DNA of 64,000 nt from Rattus norvegicus (lineage: Eukaryota > Chordata > Mammalia > Rodentia > Muridae), in assembly GCF_036323735.1 (NCBI RefSeq), contig NC_086028.1:40609001-40673000 (forward strand), read 5' to 3'. Below, piece by piece: positions 10,640 to 22,092 of the stretch (the first letter of the stretch is position 1; every line of letters begins with the position of its first letter). A program made the position numbers and the translations under genes. The notes under the pieces were generated by a model. That model was given only the letters and a program-made list of their open reading frames with translations. It was not told the DNA's origin and did no database searches.

Positions 10640-11080
10640 CTTTGAAAATTTCACACATGTATAGAGTGTATCTTGACCAAGTCCAACGCCCCTCCCCTAA
10701 CTCCCTCTAGGTTCCCCCTCCCACATGTCCTTCCCAACTTCACATCCTTTCCTTATTTAACCCTCTGAGTCTAATTAGTGCTGTCCAAATACACAGATGT
10801 GGAGCCATCCACGGGGATATGGACAACCTACTTTAGGCCACCTTTCCTAGCATCCATCAACTGCTAATAGCTTCTCAGGTAAGGGTGAGCCTTGGAACAC
10901 TCTCCTCTACCACAGATGCTACCACAGCTTATGTGCACTTACGTGTGTGATGGCCATGTCACATCCAGAACACACCATTGTACACCTGCCCTCCACTTCC
11001 TCGGCTTGGACACTCGGCCCTCTCTTCTGCGGTATACCTTGAGTCTTAGAGGTAAGGTGGGGTGCTAGGGGTGGTTTTAA
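10640..11080. mobile_element. L1-related (Lx-type) repeat fragment
   Basis: 'aaatttcacacatgtataga', 'ctctgagtctaattagtgct', 'gtgtgatggccatgtcacat' match the same family as 600-1,512. Confidence 0.5.
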
Positions 11081-11194
11081 CTAATTATTTCTTTAACACA
11101 CATTTATTGAGTTTCTACGTTGCACCTAGATGGTTGAGCATGGGTCAGGACAATGGAGTAAAGTCAGGTTTCATTGCAGTTAGCTTTGTGGGGT

Positions 11195-11312
11195 GTTGAC
11201 AGAAAACTGTAGAACCGTATCTGGGTTATCACCTGTGAGTTTGTTCCTATTGCTGACTTCCCTCCAATTTCAATTTTCTCAACCATCAAATGAGGGTAGG
11301 TTGGTAGCAGAA
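11195..11312 (+). mobile_element. MIR-like SINE
   Basis: 'caattttctcaaccatcaaa' and 'tgagggtaggttgg' resemble the decayed MIR core. Confidence 0.45.
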
Positions 11313-12365
11313 GTCAGAGGGTACTTAGGAGGATCACATGACTCAGAGGTTGGGAAATTGCATCTCACAGATCATGCATACCTAATGTTGGCTGTACACA
11401 AACCAGCTGGGTAAAATAAGATGAATATCAATCTTCGTTTTTAGTTCTGAAAACTCAGAATCATCCCAGGAGACGGTTAAGGAGAGGGAGCGAGGATCCC
11501 TGCCAGTTCCACCACTCACTCAAGAGGCTCCGCTGGCATTTCCTTGTCCCTTCAGACAGCAGCTTGCCATTGGCTGGGTTGGTGGCGGTGGGCCAGTCAC
11601 TGAGTTTAAATAGAATTTTCTTTGTAAATTGACACAGCAATGAAATTACCAAGCTGCTGTGTTTATCTTTCTAAATAAAAGACAGATTTTAAGTACATTA
11701 TACCAGAGTAATTGAAAATCAGAAGCAAATGAGGTAGGGGGTATGCTGGGGATTTCTAGGCTAATGTGTCATTCCACTTTCTGACCCTTAATTAGGTACA
11801 GTAGGAGGAAAGAAGGCATTCTGTGGTGTCCCTATTCTCTAAGCTGGTATGAAGAGGGAAATTTTCATAGTAACATTAGTTCGCCATTTGGTAAACCCGA
11901 ATTCCCCAGGTTTCTTCTAGGGGTAGAAGTGTCACAATATGGATTTCAGTTGAGGTTTTGCTGTTTCCAGGAGAAACAGGGTTTCTGCCTGGAGAATTAG
12001 TCCTTCCTCCTCAGGGTTTAGATTACAGGCTGTAAGTGGCTTTCTTGAACCCAAGTTTAACTTCCAGACCCCCCTGGGATAAGCTCACTGGCCTAGAACC
12101 TGCGTGTTAGGTGCTACCATTTGCTGCATCCAGGGGACTGTCACAGGGATGCTGGGACTGGTTGAAAGATTTTGAGCCTTCGTGTCTTTAGTCTGTCCTG
12201 ATGATGACAGCGAGGGAGTTTGCAGTGAGTCCCTGTTTTGTCTAACTCCATCACCCCCAGGCAGGTCATGACCAACTAAATTAGAACTGATTTCAGCATG
12301 AATAATTTAAGATATTTTCGCAGCCCTGAAAGTAAGAAGGGGTACATCTTGCAGGCAAATGTACA
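11313..12365. other. Unresolved intergenic sequence
   Basis: Single-copy-looking DNA. The minus-strand open frame at 11,461-11,652 has no recognisable domain. Confidence 0.6.
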
Positions 12366-12612
12366 AAGACTGAGAAGATAGCTCGATCTTTAAAGTGCTT
12401 ACCACATATGCACGAAGACCTGAGTTCAATCCCCAGTGCCCAGACAAGAAAGCCAGGCACAGTGGTAGAAAGCCAGGCACAGTGCTATACACATAGGCTG
12501 GTAGGGTAGAGACAGAAAACAAGGAGGAACAAGCCTGAGGAAAAATATTCAGGATTACTCTCTTCATTCTACACGTATGTGAGTGTACCCTGCCCCCATA
12601 CACAATGCACCT
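12366..12612 (+). mobile_element. B4-type SINE
   Basis: 'ctgagaagatagctcgatct', 'gacctgagttcaatccccag', 'gaaagccaggcacagtg' duplicated once, then a CA-rich end. Confidence 0.8.
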
Positions 12613-12971
12613 ACACACTGAAAACTTTACAAAGTATCAGTCGCACATATTCTGCATAAAAAGAATATACTTTGAGGCAAGAGGAGAGATGACTGCCCTA
12701 AGCCTTGTCAGGCTGTCTTCCCCTGGCACCTGCCCATCCTTTTTACTTATGAAAGAGCAGCCTGAGCAGCCCTTAAGTACGAGGTACAGTGCTGCCCAGA
12801 TCTAAGGATGGCCCATCCTCATATCTAAGCACACTGCAGTAAATAAATGAATATCCATGATAAATGGTTGCTGTCGGCAGAGAATGGATAATTGTGCTTG
12901 AAGAATATTGGCAAAATGGAAGCTGAGTGGTGATGTATATATTTAGAGCTATCTCATCACTGGGCCTTCAG
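12613..12971. other. Unresolved intergenic sequence
   Basis: Nothing recognised beyond ordinary AT-moderate intergenic DNA. Confidence 0.55.
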
Positions 12972-13107
12972 TGTGGTGCTCATGTAGCCCAGGATGGCCT
13001 AGATTTTACCATATAACCAAGGATGTCCTTGAATTCCAGATTCTTCTGCCTCCAACTCCTGAGCCCTCTAAATGTTAGGATTATAGGCATTTACCATCAC
13101 TGGGTCA
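12972..13107 (-). mobile_element. B1 SINE
   Basis: Reverse B1: 'gtagcccaggatggcctaga', 'ttgaattccagattcttctg', 'taggattataggcatttacc'. Confidence 0.8.
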
Positions 13108-13690
13108 CTAGATGGGATTCTCAGGCCAAGGTGATTGGTGGAGAGATGTAAGGGTACATTTGAGTTTCCTTTGTTTCTTCCTTGAGTTGAAAGTTTTCTC
13201 CTTAGTGTCTTTGCATATGGAGGCAGGAGTGACCTAGAGAAGTAAATGTATCTGGGGAAACATGACAGTGATGGATTGGGCAAAACTAGATCCAGGGTCT
13301 GCTGCTCAGAGCCTGCTGTACAGGGAGGGCGAGGCAGTCATACAATGTGGGTCTCATTGCTGAAGCATCACTAAATGCCCCCCACCCCCCACACACATAG
13401 AAACAGGGAACTGCTACCTCCTATATTTCTTTATCTAAAGCACTGGCTGCAAACCCCAGGCTCATCCTTGTTCCGAGCATTTCTGAGAAGGTTGCCTCCA
13501 CTATAAATAAGGTACCAGGTTATGCTGTTCCTTGGGACTCTGAGGTGGTGGCAAAGAACTTGGGATCTGAGGCTGCATTTAAGTCAGCCTTCAGTACAGA
13601 TCGGCATCCTATCAGAGGAGATAGTTTGAATTTATTGCCTCTCTGATCTCTCCCAATTCTAAAGAGAACAGACCACCTATCACTCTAGCA
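13108..13690. other. Unresolved intergenic sequence
   Basis: Contains a C-rich stretch near 13,378-13,391. No gene or clear repeat. Confidence 0.6.
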
Positions 13691-13967
13691 CAGTGGTTCT
13701 CAAACCTTCCTAATGCTTATAAGGCCTTAGTATGATAAAATAAGTCTAAACAAAGCAGCATGAGCAAATTATCTACAAAATAGCATTAAGGCCTTTAATA
13801 CAACTTCTCATGTTGTGGTGACCACCCCTCCCCCAACCATAAAATTATTTTTGTTGCTACCGTTATGAATCGTGATGCAAATATCTAATACACAGATAGT
13901 CTTAGACCCTGTCAAAGGGTCATTAGACCCCTTTGGGGTCAAGACCCATGGGCTGAGAACCCCTGTT
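13691..13967 (+). mobile_element. hAT-type DNA transposon (URR1-like) with internal insertion
   Basis: Terminal inverted repeats cagtggttctcaaac on the left and ggctgagaacccctg on the right are the hAT-Charlie type. Internal landmarks are 'aatacaacttctcatgttgt', 'aaccataaaattatttttgt' and 'ttatgaatcgtgatgcaaat'. About 75 bp (13,718-13,792) that I do not expect in this family interrupt it, including one arm of a long inverted repeat with 14,712-14,766. It is non-autonomous and carries no transposase. Confidence 0.85.
13737..13791 (+). repeat. Inverted-repeat arm 1 (inside the DNA transposon)
   Basis: 55 nt matching the reverse complement of 14,712-14,766 at 54 positions; the mismatch is at 13,747. 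Confidence 0.95.
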
Positions 13968-14711
13968 TTAGCAGTAAGGCAACCATCAGACTAGCCTCTG
14001 CAACACAGCTGCAGCCCATAGAGAATCTGATAGAACTGAACCAGCTTCCGGAGAGAGGACAACTCGTCCTGCCCCCTGGTGGACATACCTCTCTATCGCC
14101 TTGAACCACACTGCGCAGCCTCAGTTTCAGGCCACGCTGCTGCTCATCCTTGAAGGACAAATGCAGACAGATGAGTTGGCATTTAGAATGCAAGTTTTGG
14201 GTAATCTGGTCACCATGTGGTCTGGAATGGAATATGCGGAGAAGGAAGGAGTCATGAAGAAGCTTTGGGATCGAGTGGATATACCCAGAGCTCTCATCGC
14301 AGCTCGTATAGCTAGCCAGCTGGCTTGAGGGAGCCCATGAGCCACTGTGCGAGTGTAAGATTACTGGTAACCACGATGACTGCACGGGGTTTAGGGATCA
14401 AGCGCTGGTCCTTGGGCTTGTGGGCAAGCACTTTATTTCTGCGCTGTCTTCCTATTCCCTAGAAGGAAGACAAAGGAGACTAACCACAAAACCTTATGTG
14501 TAGCCTTCAGCAATAGGGCTTTATTAGGTTCAAGCTAGATGGGGTCCCAGCACTGAGAGGGGGAGTGAATATGGGTTCTCACCCCTCACCAAAAAGCCAT
14601 CTGCAAGTGATACCTTTTTGCAAAGGAAAAATAGTTTTCTCCAATGGGGTCTCACTGGGTAACTGCTCAAGGGTAGAGCTCATGCTCAGCACTAAGTAAT
14701 CCATGAAACAA
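13968..14711. other. Intergenic sequence with a CTCF-type site
   Basis: No repeat recognised. Open frames on both strands at 14,101-14,385 overlap each other and carry no known domain, so I do not call a gene. Confidence 0.55.
14070..14084 (-). promoter_or_regulatory. CTCF-type binding motif
   Basis: Minus strand reads GTCCACCAGGGGGCA, a near-ideal match to the CTCF core CCASYAGRKGGCRS. It lies in DNA with no recognised repeat. Confidence 0.6.
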
Positions 14712-14766
14712 CCTTAATGCTATTTTGTAGATAATTTGCTCATGCTGCTTTGTTTGGACTTATTTT
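14712..14766 (-). repeat. Inverted-repeat arm 2
   Basis: Partner of 13,737-13,791, lying in sequence with no recognised repeat, so the likelier source copy. Confidence 0.95.
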
Positions 14767-15680
14767 TGTCTTACTGGTCTTCTGATTGTATATTATAGCT
14801 TCTTATTTAGTGTTTTTGGGGGTTGTTTGTTTGTATGTGCATGAATTTATTATGCCTTTGTTGGTTTGTATGTTTTGGGATTTTTTTTTTTTTGCCCCCT
14901 ATTTGTTTTCTAAAGAGAGCGAGGAAAGAAAGTAAAGAGATTTCAGTGGATGGGGAAGGGGAAGTGGTGAGGATCTGGGAGAGTTTGGGGGAGAGGAAGA
15001 GCATGATAAGAATATACTGTATGAAACTTTTTTCAATAGAAATCACTTAATGTGTCCTCAGAGCTGGGTTCTCCTGTGCTTGGTGGGCAGCAGCAAAGTG
15101 GGGTGCTTCCTGGTAGGAATCTAAGAAGGGTTAGAATTTGCAAATGCGTCTTCTACAAAGTAGAATGTTTTAGAATGAGTAGAAGACCCTATTGTAAGAT
15201 ATGCTATGTATCTGGAGGTCATAAGGATAATATTTTTTTTTTGCCTTGTGGATAAAACAGTCATCAGCTAAATCCAACAGTGACTCGGGATATCAAAAGT
15301 CTTCAGAATTTTCCATCTCTGGATGGTGTTTTGCATTGATTGAATTGGGAGCTGCTTACCCACGAGTACCCATGAGTACTCTGAGAGCGCCCATGGCGGG
15401 ACTGAGAACTGCCTTCTGAGATGCTGTACTGGGCTGGAGAGCTACGATGCACCCTTCTAGTCCTATTATGCGCCATGTTTTGCCTCTTACTCTCAAGTTC
15501 TGGCTGTGAAGCTTATATCAACTAGCTGGAGAGCTCGTCTGGCTCATTTAACTTCTCAGTTTATTTGTCTGTAACAAGCAGACATCTAATACCTGTTTAA
15601 TAATACCCAACAACAATACTGCAGAGGCCTGTGAGGTGGGATAATATATGTGAAAATGGCTTTTATGGGACAAGATAGAG
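14767..15680. other. Unresolved intergenic sequence
   Basis: T-rich with a T-run at about 14,881-14,894. No gene or confident repeat. Confidence 0.55.
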
Positions 15681-15898
15681 GACTGGAGTGATGACTCAGG
15701 AAGAGCACTTGCTGTGAAAGCATGAAGACCCAAGTTCAAATCTCCAAGCATTCACATTAAAAGATTGAACATGGCTGCTTGGTCTTGTCATATCACTATT
15801 GGAAGATAGAGGCACCAATGATTCCTGGGAGCTTGCTGGCCAGCAAGCCTAGCTGAAACAGCAGGCTTTCTGTTCTGTGAGAAACCCTGTATGGATCT
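15681..15898 (+). mobile_element. B4-type SINE, 5' part
   Basis: 'gactggagtgatgactcagg', 'aagacccaagttcaaatctc', 'gggagcttgctggccagcaa' and 'gagaaaccctgta' follow B4 order. The 3' end resumes at about 16,205 after a nested repeat. Confidence 0.7.
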
Positions 15899-16200
15899 GA
15901 ATGAGAATGGACCATATAGGCCCATATGTTTGGATGCTTAATCCCCAGTTGGTAGAGGTGTTAGGGGAGGACTAGGAGGTGTGGCCTAGTTGGAGGAGGT
16001 GTGCCACTGGGGGATGGGCTTTTCAGCCTCAGTATGATTGTGGCTCAAAATCTGAACTCTAAGCTGTACCTGCTGCTATGCCCTCCTTCTGCTGTCACAG
16101 ATTCTAATCCCCAGAACCATAAACCCAACCACAAGCTTCTTTTAAAAATTGCTTCAGTTGTGGTATTTTATCACAGCAAGAAAAAGGTAACTAAAGGCAC
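15899..16200 (+). mobile_element. Rodent medium-reiterated repeat (type B), nested in the B4
   Basis: 'aggaggtgtggcctagttgg' and 'aggaggtgtgccactggggg' at the start, 'tcacagcaagaaaaaggtaa' at the end. Same family as 25.64 and 39.34 kb. Name not asserted. Confidence 0.55.
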
Positions 16201-16289
16201 CTTTTCCCAATGCAATAAGATGGAGAGGAAGGGGAGATACCCAACATCCTCCTCTGACACTGGTCTCTGTGTGTGTGCACAGGCACATG
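16201..16289 (+). mobile_element. B4-type SINE, 3' part leading into the CA array
   Basis: 'gatggagaggaaggggagat', 'acccaacatcctcctctgac' and 'gtgtgtgcacaggcacatgt' look like the usual end of a B4, which is normally followed by a CA-rich tail. Confidence 0.5.
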
Positions 16290-18011
16290 TACACACACAC
16301 ACACACACACACACAACCACCATCACACACACACACACAACCACCATCACACACACACAACCACCATCACACACCCACACATACACACAACCACCATCAC
16401 ACACACACACAACCACCATCACACACACACAACCACCATCACACACAAACAACCACCATCACACACACACACACACACAACCACCATCACACACACACAC
16501 AACCACCATCACACACCCACACATACACACACACACAACCACCATCACACACCCACACAACCACCATCACACACACACACAACCACCATCACACACACAC
16601 AACCACCATCACACACACACACACAACCACCATCACACACACACACATACACACACAACCACCATCACACACACACACAACCACCATCACACACACACAC
16701 AACCACCATCACACACACACAACCACCATCACACACACACACAACCACCATCACACACACACACACATACACACACAACCACCATCACACACACACACAC
16801 AACCACCATCACACACACACACAACCACCATCACACACACACAACCACCATCACACACACACACAACCACCATCACACACACACACACATACACACACAA
16901 CCACCATCACACACACACAACCACCATCACACACACACACACAACCACCATCACACACACAAACACACAACCACCATCACACACACACACATACACACAC
17001 AACCACCATCACACACACACACAACCACCATCACACACACACACACAACCACCATCACACACACACAACCACCATCACACACACACACAACCACCATCAC
17101 ACACACACACACATTCACACACAACCACCATCACACACACACAAACAAAACCACCATCACACACACACACACAACCACCATCACACACCCACACATAAAC
17201 ACAACCACCATCACACACACACACACAACCACCATCACACACCCACACATAAACACAACCACCATCACACACACAAAACCACCATCACACACACACACAA
17301 CCACCATCACACACACACACAACCACCATCACACACACACACACAACCACCATCACACACACACACACAACCACCATCACACACACACAACCACCATCAC
17401 ACACACACACATACACACACACAACCACCATCACACACACACAACCACCATCACACACCCACACATACACACACACAACCACCATCACACACACACACAA
17501 CCACCATCACACACCCACACACACACACAACCACCATCACACACACACACAACCACCATCACACACACACACAACCACCATCACACACACACACAACCAC
17601 CATCACACACACACAACCACCATCACACACACACAACCACCATCACACACACACACACAACCACCATCACACACACACACACACACACAACCACCATCAC
17701 ACACACACACACACAACCACCATCACACACACACACACAGAACCACCATCACACACCCACACATAAACACAACCACCATCACACACACACACAACCACCA
17801 TCACACACACACACACACAGAACCACCATCACACACCCACACATAAACACAACCACCATCACACACACACACACAGAACCACCATCACACACCCACACAT
17901 AAACACAACCACCATCACACACACACACACAACCACCATCACACACCCACACATAAACACAACCACCATCACACACACACAACCACCATCACACACACAC
18001 ACAACCACCAT

Positions 18012-18052
<41 letters not shown>

Positions 18053-18054
18053 CC
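16290..18054. repeat. Variable minisatellite, AACCACCATC(AC)n, about 70 units
   Basis: Tandem array of the core AACCACCATC joined by AC runs of variable length, roughly 16-36 nt per unit. By hand I count about 70 cores. Variant spacers are clustered: 'acatacacac' mainly before 17,470, 'cccacacataaacac' at 17,186-17,256 and 17,755-17,960, and 'acagaacc' only after 17,730. The core lacks stop codons in all plus frames, which explains long translated frames made only of Thr, His, Pro, Gln, Ser, Asn and Ile, up to 633 codons. Minus-strand frames are VCV/MVVV strings. None is a gene. Confidence 0.98.
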
Positions 18055-18165
18055 ACCATCACACATTCACAAAAAAATGAACAGGGCAACAAGACAAATT
18101 GCGAGCTCACAATACATCAACAATGCATAACTCCACATTCTGCAGCACTGTCTTGACTGACTCAA

Positions 18166-18300
18166 CCACGGTGATAAAGTGTTGCGACTGGGAGCCAGAC
18201 TGCTAGAGTTGGAGTCCAGGCTCTGCTCCATCCTGGATATCTGATCTTTTACAGATCCTAACCTCCTTGACTCTCAGTTTATTACTTCATGTAAAAGAAG
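18166..18300 (+). mobile_element. MIR SINE
   Basis: 'gggagccagactgctagagt', 'ggctctgctccatcctggat' and 'ctcagtttattacttcatgt' follow the MIR core in sense orientation. Confidence 0.75.
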
Positions 18301-18589
18301 CTGAGAAAGGGTAGCAAGCCAAGTCGCTGCAAAGCTTCGAGCCTTTCACCTGTACAGTGAATGTCATAGAGCCAGGTGTACAATGTGTCCCTACCAGGCC
18401 CTATGCTTCTCACCCTTACTATGTCTTGTAGTAGATTGTGACACCTGATGGCTAAGCCACTGGGGTATCTTTGGGGTGTCTCTTGTCAGAATGTCTGCCA
18501 TCCCTGAAAGTCCCAAGCAGCAGAAAGGATAACATGTCCACCTGAGACCCTCCAAGGAAAGCTAGGCACAGCCACCAAAGTTTGTCAAC
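18301..18589. other. Unresolved intergenic sequence
   Basis: No feature recognised. Confidence 0.5.
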
Positions 18590-18880
18590 TTGGCGACCCC
18601 AAATGTTTTCTTTTATTTAGAATCTCATAACATTCTGTCATAAATGTTTTATAATTACCTCATGAATTATTCACCTGCAACTTAATAACCTTAAATTTTA
18701 TGGGATTATGGTTTTACGGGAGAAAACATTACCAACCCGGGACCCAGCTGCGAAGAGGAAATGCTGACATAGACAATTTATTTCCATGTTGTGGTAGAGA
18801 AATTTTTTAACTGTAAAATATGGAATATCAATAAAAAGCAGAAATAAGAAAGCTAAAGGAAGAGAGAACATTCTTATGTT
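18590..18880. promoter_or_regulatory. Candidate conserved non-coding element
   Basis: Repeat-free AT-rich DNA with TAATTA-like cores, 'acctcatgaattattcacct' and 'aacattaccaacccgggacc'. Composition suggests constraint, which was not tested. Confidence 0.25.
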
Positions 18881-19195
18881 GCTCTTTTAAAAATATTTTA
18901 TGTCGAAGCTGTTACATGCAGTGTTTCCCATAATCCACTGTGGCTTGTGCCACTGTCTTTGACAAGAACCAAAGGAAAAGTCCTTTGTTTCTCTTCCTTA
19001 CCCACTCAGAGCTTGGTTTTCCTATAATTTTATCCGTTATGGAATTTCATTTTGTCTATCAATATTCATTGATGACACTTCTGCATAGGTGTGCCTATCT
19101 ATTTGTCACAACCGTGAAGGTACCAGAGGAAGCAAACTGATGCCATAGTTGAAGTCCCATTTGCCAACTTGGTACAAACTAAAATCATCTGTAAA
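18881..19195. other. Unresolved intergenic sequence
   Basis: The open frame at 18,940-19,140 has no known domain. Confidence 0.5.
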
Positions 19196-19535
19196 GGGGC
19201 AAGTTAGCTGAAGAGTTGCCTCCATCAGATTGGCCTGTGGCATGTGGAGCACTTTCTTGATTGGTAATTGATGTAGGGTCCAGCCAATTGTGCTACTTCA
19301 GGGCTGATGGGCCTGGATTGTATAAGAAAGCAGGCTGAGCAAGAGTCAGGGGGAATAAGCCAGTAAGCTGCATCCCTTTTGAATCTCTGCTGCAGTTTCT
19401 GCTTCAGACTCCTACCTTGAGTTTCTGCCTTGACTTCCCTCTATGATGGACTACAATTTGGAAACTATAATAATTCCTTTCCTCCCTAAGTTGCTTTTGG
19501 CCCATGTTTTATCACAGCCACAGAGAAGCCAACAA
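19196..19535 (+). mobile_element. Rodent medium-reiterated repeat (type A)
   Basis: 'tataagaaagcaggctgagc', 'ttgacttccctctatgatgg', 'ttcctttcctccctaagttg' and 'ttttatcacagcca' at the end. Confidence 0.6.
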
Positions 19536-20722
19536 TGACAGGTCCTCTGGAAGGCTGTGATCCACTGATCCATCTCCTTTGCCCTCATGAATGATATTTA
19601 AATTACTATTGCCCTGTCGCCATCTTGAATGGTTAGGGCTTTTTTTTTTTTTTTTTTTTTGAATGTCCTTGGTGATATCTGAGGACCCTGGGAGTGTAGC
19701 ATTTGGAAGAGTTGAGGGAAGATTGGAGTCCCGAGTCTTGGCTATCATTTAATTGATGTGTATATTTAGCAATTCAATTAAGTTTTCTCGGTCTGGCTTC
19801 CTGATAATGGATGAGCTTTTGCAAGAACAAGACCCTATACAAATGGACCCGACTTGCCCAGGGATGTGGGTGTTGAATCTGAGCCCAGGGTAAAGATGGA
19901 CAGGAATTCCAATGAAAGCAGGGTTCCTCTCAGATAAAGAGAGCTGGCAAAGTCAACTCTTGCTTGAGTTCAAATCTTCAGTGGAACAATAAAGAAAAAC
20001 GTGAATCTCTCCTGTCTGCCTGTCTGCATACTAGGCACTATTCAAGGGGATCTGCTGGTCTCTGGCCCCGCCAGAGCCTTTAAAGAGTTGCAGCTCTAGG
20101 AGGAGGAAGGGAACCAGAGCCAGAGCAAAGGGGGCTGCTGGCCTCTTCCACAGAGTTGGTGGCAGCAGGATGCTGTGGGCAGCAGGATGAAACAGGAGTC
20201 TAGGAGCCAAGGTTGGGGCCACAGAGCAGGAAATGACTGATAAGTTCTAGCAGCTTCCAGTGAGGAAAGCTTTAGGAGAGATTTCTCTGCCCAGAGGTGT
20301 TACAGCTCTATAAGACAGACACTCTAAGAGGGTCTTTGGTGAAATAACTCGGACACTTTATTCCTTATGGATAGGGTCTTACATATTTTTTGGAGTGGAT
20401 TGGGGTCTAAAGGCAGATGTTTTCTATTGGCTTGGTCTGAGATGTTAGGGATGCCTCATTTGTATGTGGAGGGACTCAAGTTGTTGCCCCTATGTGACTG
20501 ATTGTCACAGTCCACTCCATGGGGTGTCATGGTCACATGCTCCAGGGTAGGAACCTGGTCAGGAATAGATTTAAATGCCTACCATTTTCAGTTATGAGAA
20601 TTGCCTGGGTTTCTGAATCTGCTCAACCTTATTAAATTACCTGTCTGGTGGCATGGTCCATTGCCCCACACCTGTCCCCCAGTGCCAGGTTATTAATGCT
20701 TCTAGTATTAAACCCTTTAATT
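19536..20722. other. Unresolved intergenic sequence with a poly(T) run
   Basis: A T-run at about 19,640-19,660 may be the tail of an old reverse-strand retroelement. The rest is single-copy-looking. Confidence 0.55.
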
Positions 20723-20850
20723 AGCAGGATGCATGGTGTATATCAGCCTCAGTGAGGCTTAGGCAGAAGGATTCTGAGTTTGAGCCCAGTTTTGGCTATG
20801 AGCCCATCTTCAAAATCCAAACAACAAACAAACAGAACAGAAAACATTTT
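20723..20850 (+). mobile_element. B1/B4-like SINE
   Basis: 'gcaggatgcatggtgtatat', 'ggcttaggcagaaggattct', 'gagtttgagcccagttttgg', then an AAAC-rich tail. Confidence 0.65.
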
Positions 20851-21994
20851 ATTAGAATGATGCAGCTTGTGTGCTATTTTGGGAACCAAATACTAGTACA
20901 AAAGTAATAGATTCAGTAGAATTAATTCAAACTACCCATGTTACAGATGGAAAAACTGAGGTCTAGGGGAAAGAGTAGATGTGACATGATTCTCCAGTGA
21001 GTTGACAGCAGGAAAATAGTTTGATTTTTTTGGCTACTAATACTAAGTTCTTGTCATACATTAAGTCCCAGAGACATACCTCAAGTGCAGGGTCCTAGAT
21101 TGGAGGGCAAGGGGTTACCAATGAACATGGGAGAGAGCAAGCGCTGGCCAGTGAGAGTTTGGAAGGGAAGAGTGGGGACAATGAGTCCTGCAACCAGAGC
21201 TTGGTAGTCAGAGGGGCAGGCGTTTTGCATGGACAAGAACCGAGTCATCCAGTTCCAACAGAAACCAGTCCTCCAGAGGCTGCACTCTGTCTGCCTCACA
21301 GTCTGCCTGGCCTTCTAATAACATTTTATTACAATTCTCTGGGTTCTGATTCATTTTCCTGACTGCTTTCTTTCTTATTGCTTTTCTGGCCCCACAATGA
21401 GGACAGTGAGTACCTTAACGAATGCAGTGAACAGTTGGGTGCAACTCATTTGGCCTAAATGGCTCTCTGTCCTCTGCCTAATGATGCTCTTTGGGGGATG
21501 TTTCCCTTGCCTTCCTGAGTGGATGATGGATGGTGATGCCTGCTAGTGTCTGAGGACACAAGCAGTGTCACAAACTTAGCACATGACCTATAAGAATACG
21601 ATGAGCCTGACTACCAGAGGGTCCCCCTGTCAGCTGAGGACGGAGAACTCACAGTTATAGAGGTCTGTAGTATGCCAAGCATCTTTCTTAGCATCTTCCC
21701 TCTGGTTCCCAGAGTGTTCTGTGCATTTCTTCTAATAGCTAAACTTGCTAAAATCTGTTTCCCCTGGGTGGAATTGTTCTATTCTGCATCTTCTCATAGG
21801 ACTGTTCTCGGTCTTTCAATGAGAGATTCACTTTTTTCTTTCGTGCTCCAGGGGAAATCTGAACTCAAGCAAGAGTTGACTTCTTTGCCAGCTCTCAAAT
21901 TGGCCCACTTCCTATTCAGAGCATCCCGATAGCCAACACAAGCTCTACTAAGTTCATTTTGATCAGGGCTGGATGGTCCAAGAGGCATTCCTAT
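20851..21994. other. Intergenic sequence with a MIR remnant
   Basis: 'ttacagatggaaaaactgag' at about 20,940-20,960 is a MIR core remnant in reverse. No gene recognised. Confidence 0.5.
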
Positions 21995-22092
21995 TCAGGT
22001 GTTATCACCTCTACTCTCATTTTACAGGTGAATAAGGTAAGACTTGAGAGACTTCACTGAGACGCTTGTATACGGAGTATAAACCTGGGTGA
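21995..22092 (-). mobile_element. MIR SINE
   Basis: 'ctcattttacaggtgaataa', 'gacttgagagacttcactga' and 'ataaacctgggtg' follow the MIR in reverse. Confidence 0.6.

Noticed and set aside
14101..14385. Possible small gene, frames on both strands
   Set aside because: Frames of 72-148 codons overlap on opposite strands with no domain, splice signals or codon bias. The region is better explained by chance around a CTCF-type site.
16001..17902. 633-codon open frame rich in Thr, His and Pro, with others of 497 and 309 codons in the other plus frames
   Set aside because: They are translations of the AACCACCATC(AC)n array. The core has no stop codon in any plus frame, so all three frames stay open at once, and there is no gene structure.
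16290..18054. CRISPR-like repeat-spacer array
   Set aside because: The spacers are only AC runs of varying length, there are no unique spacers or cas genes, and the DNA is mammalian.
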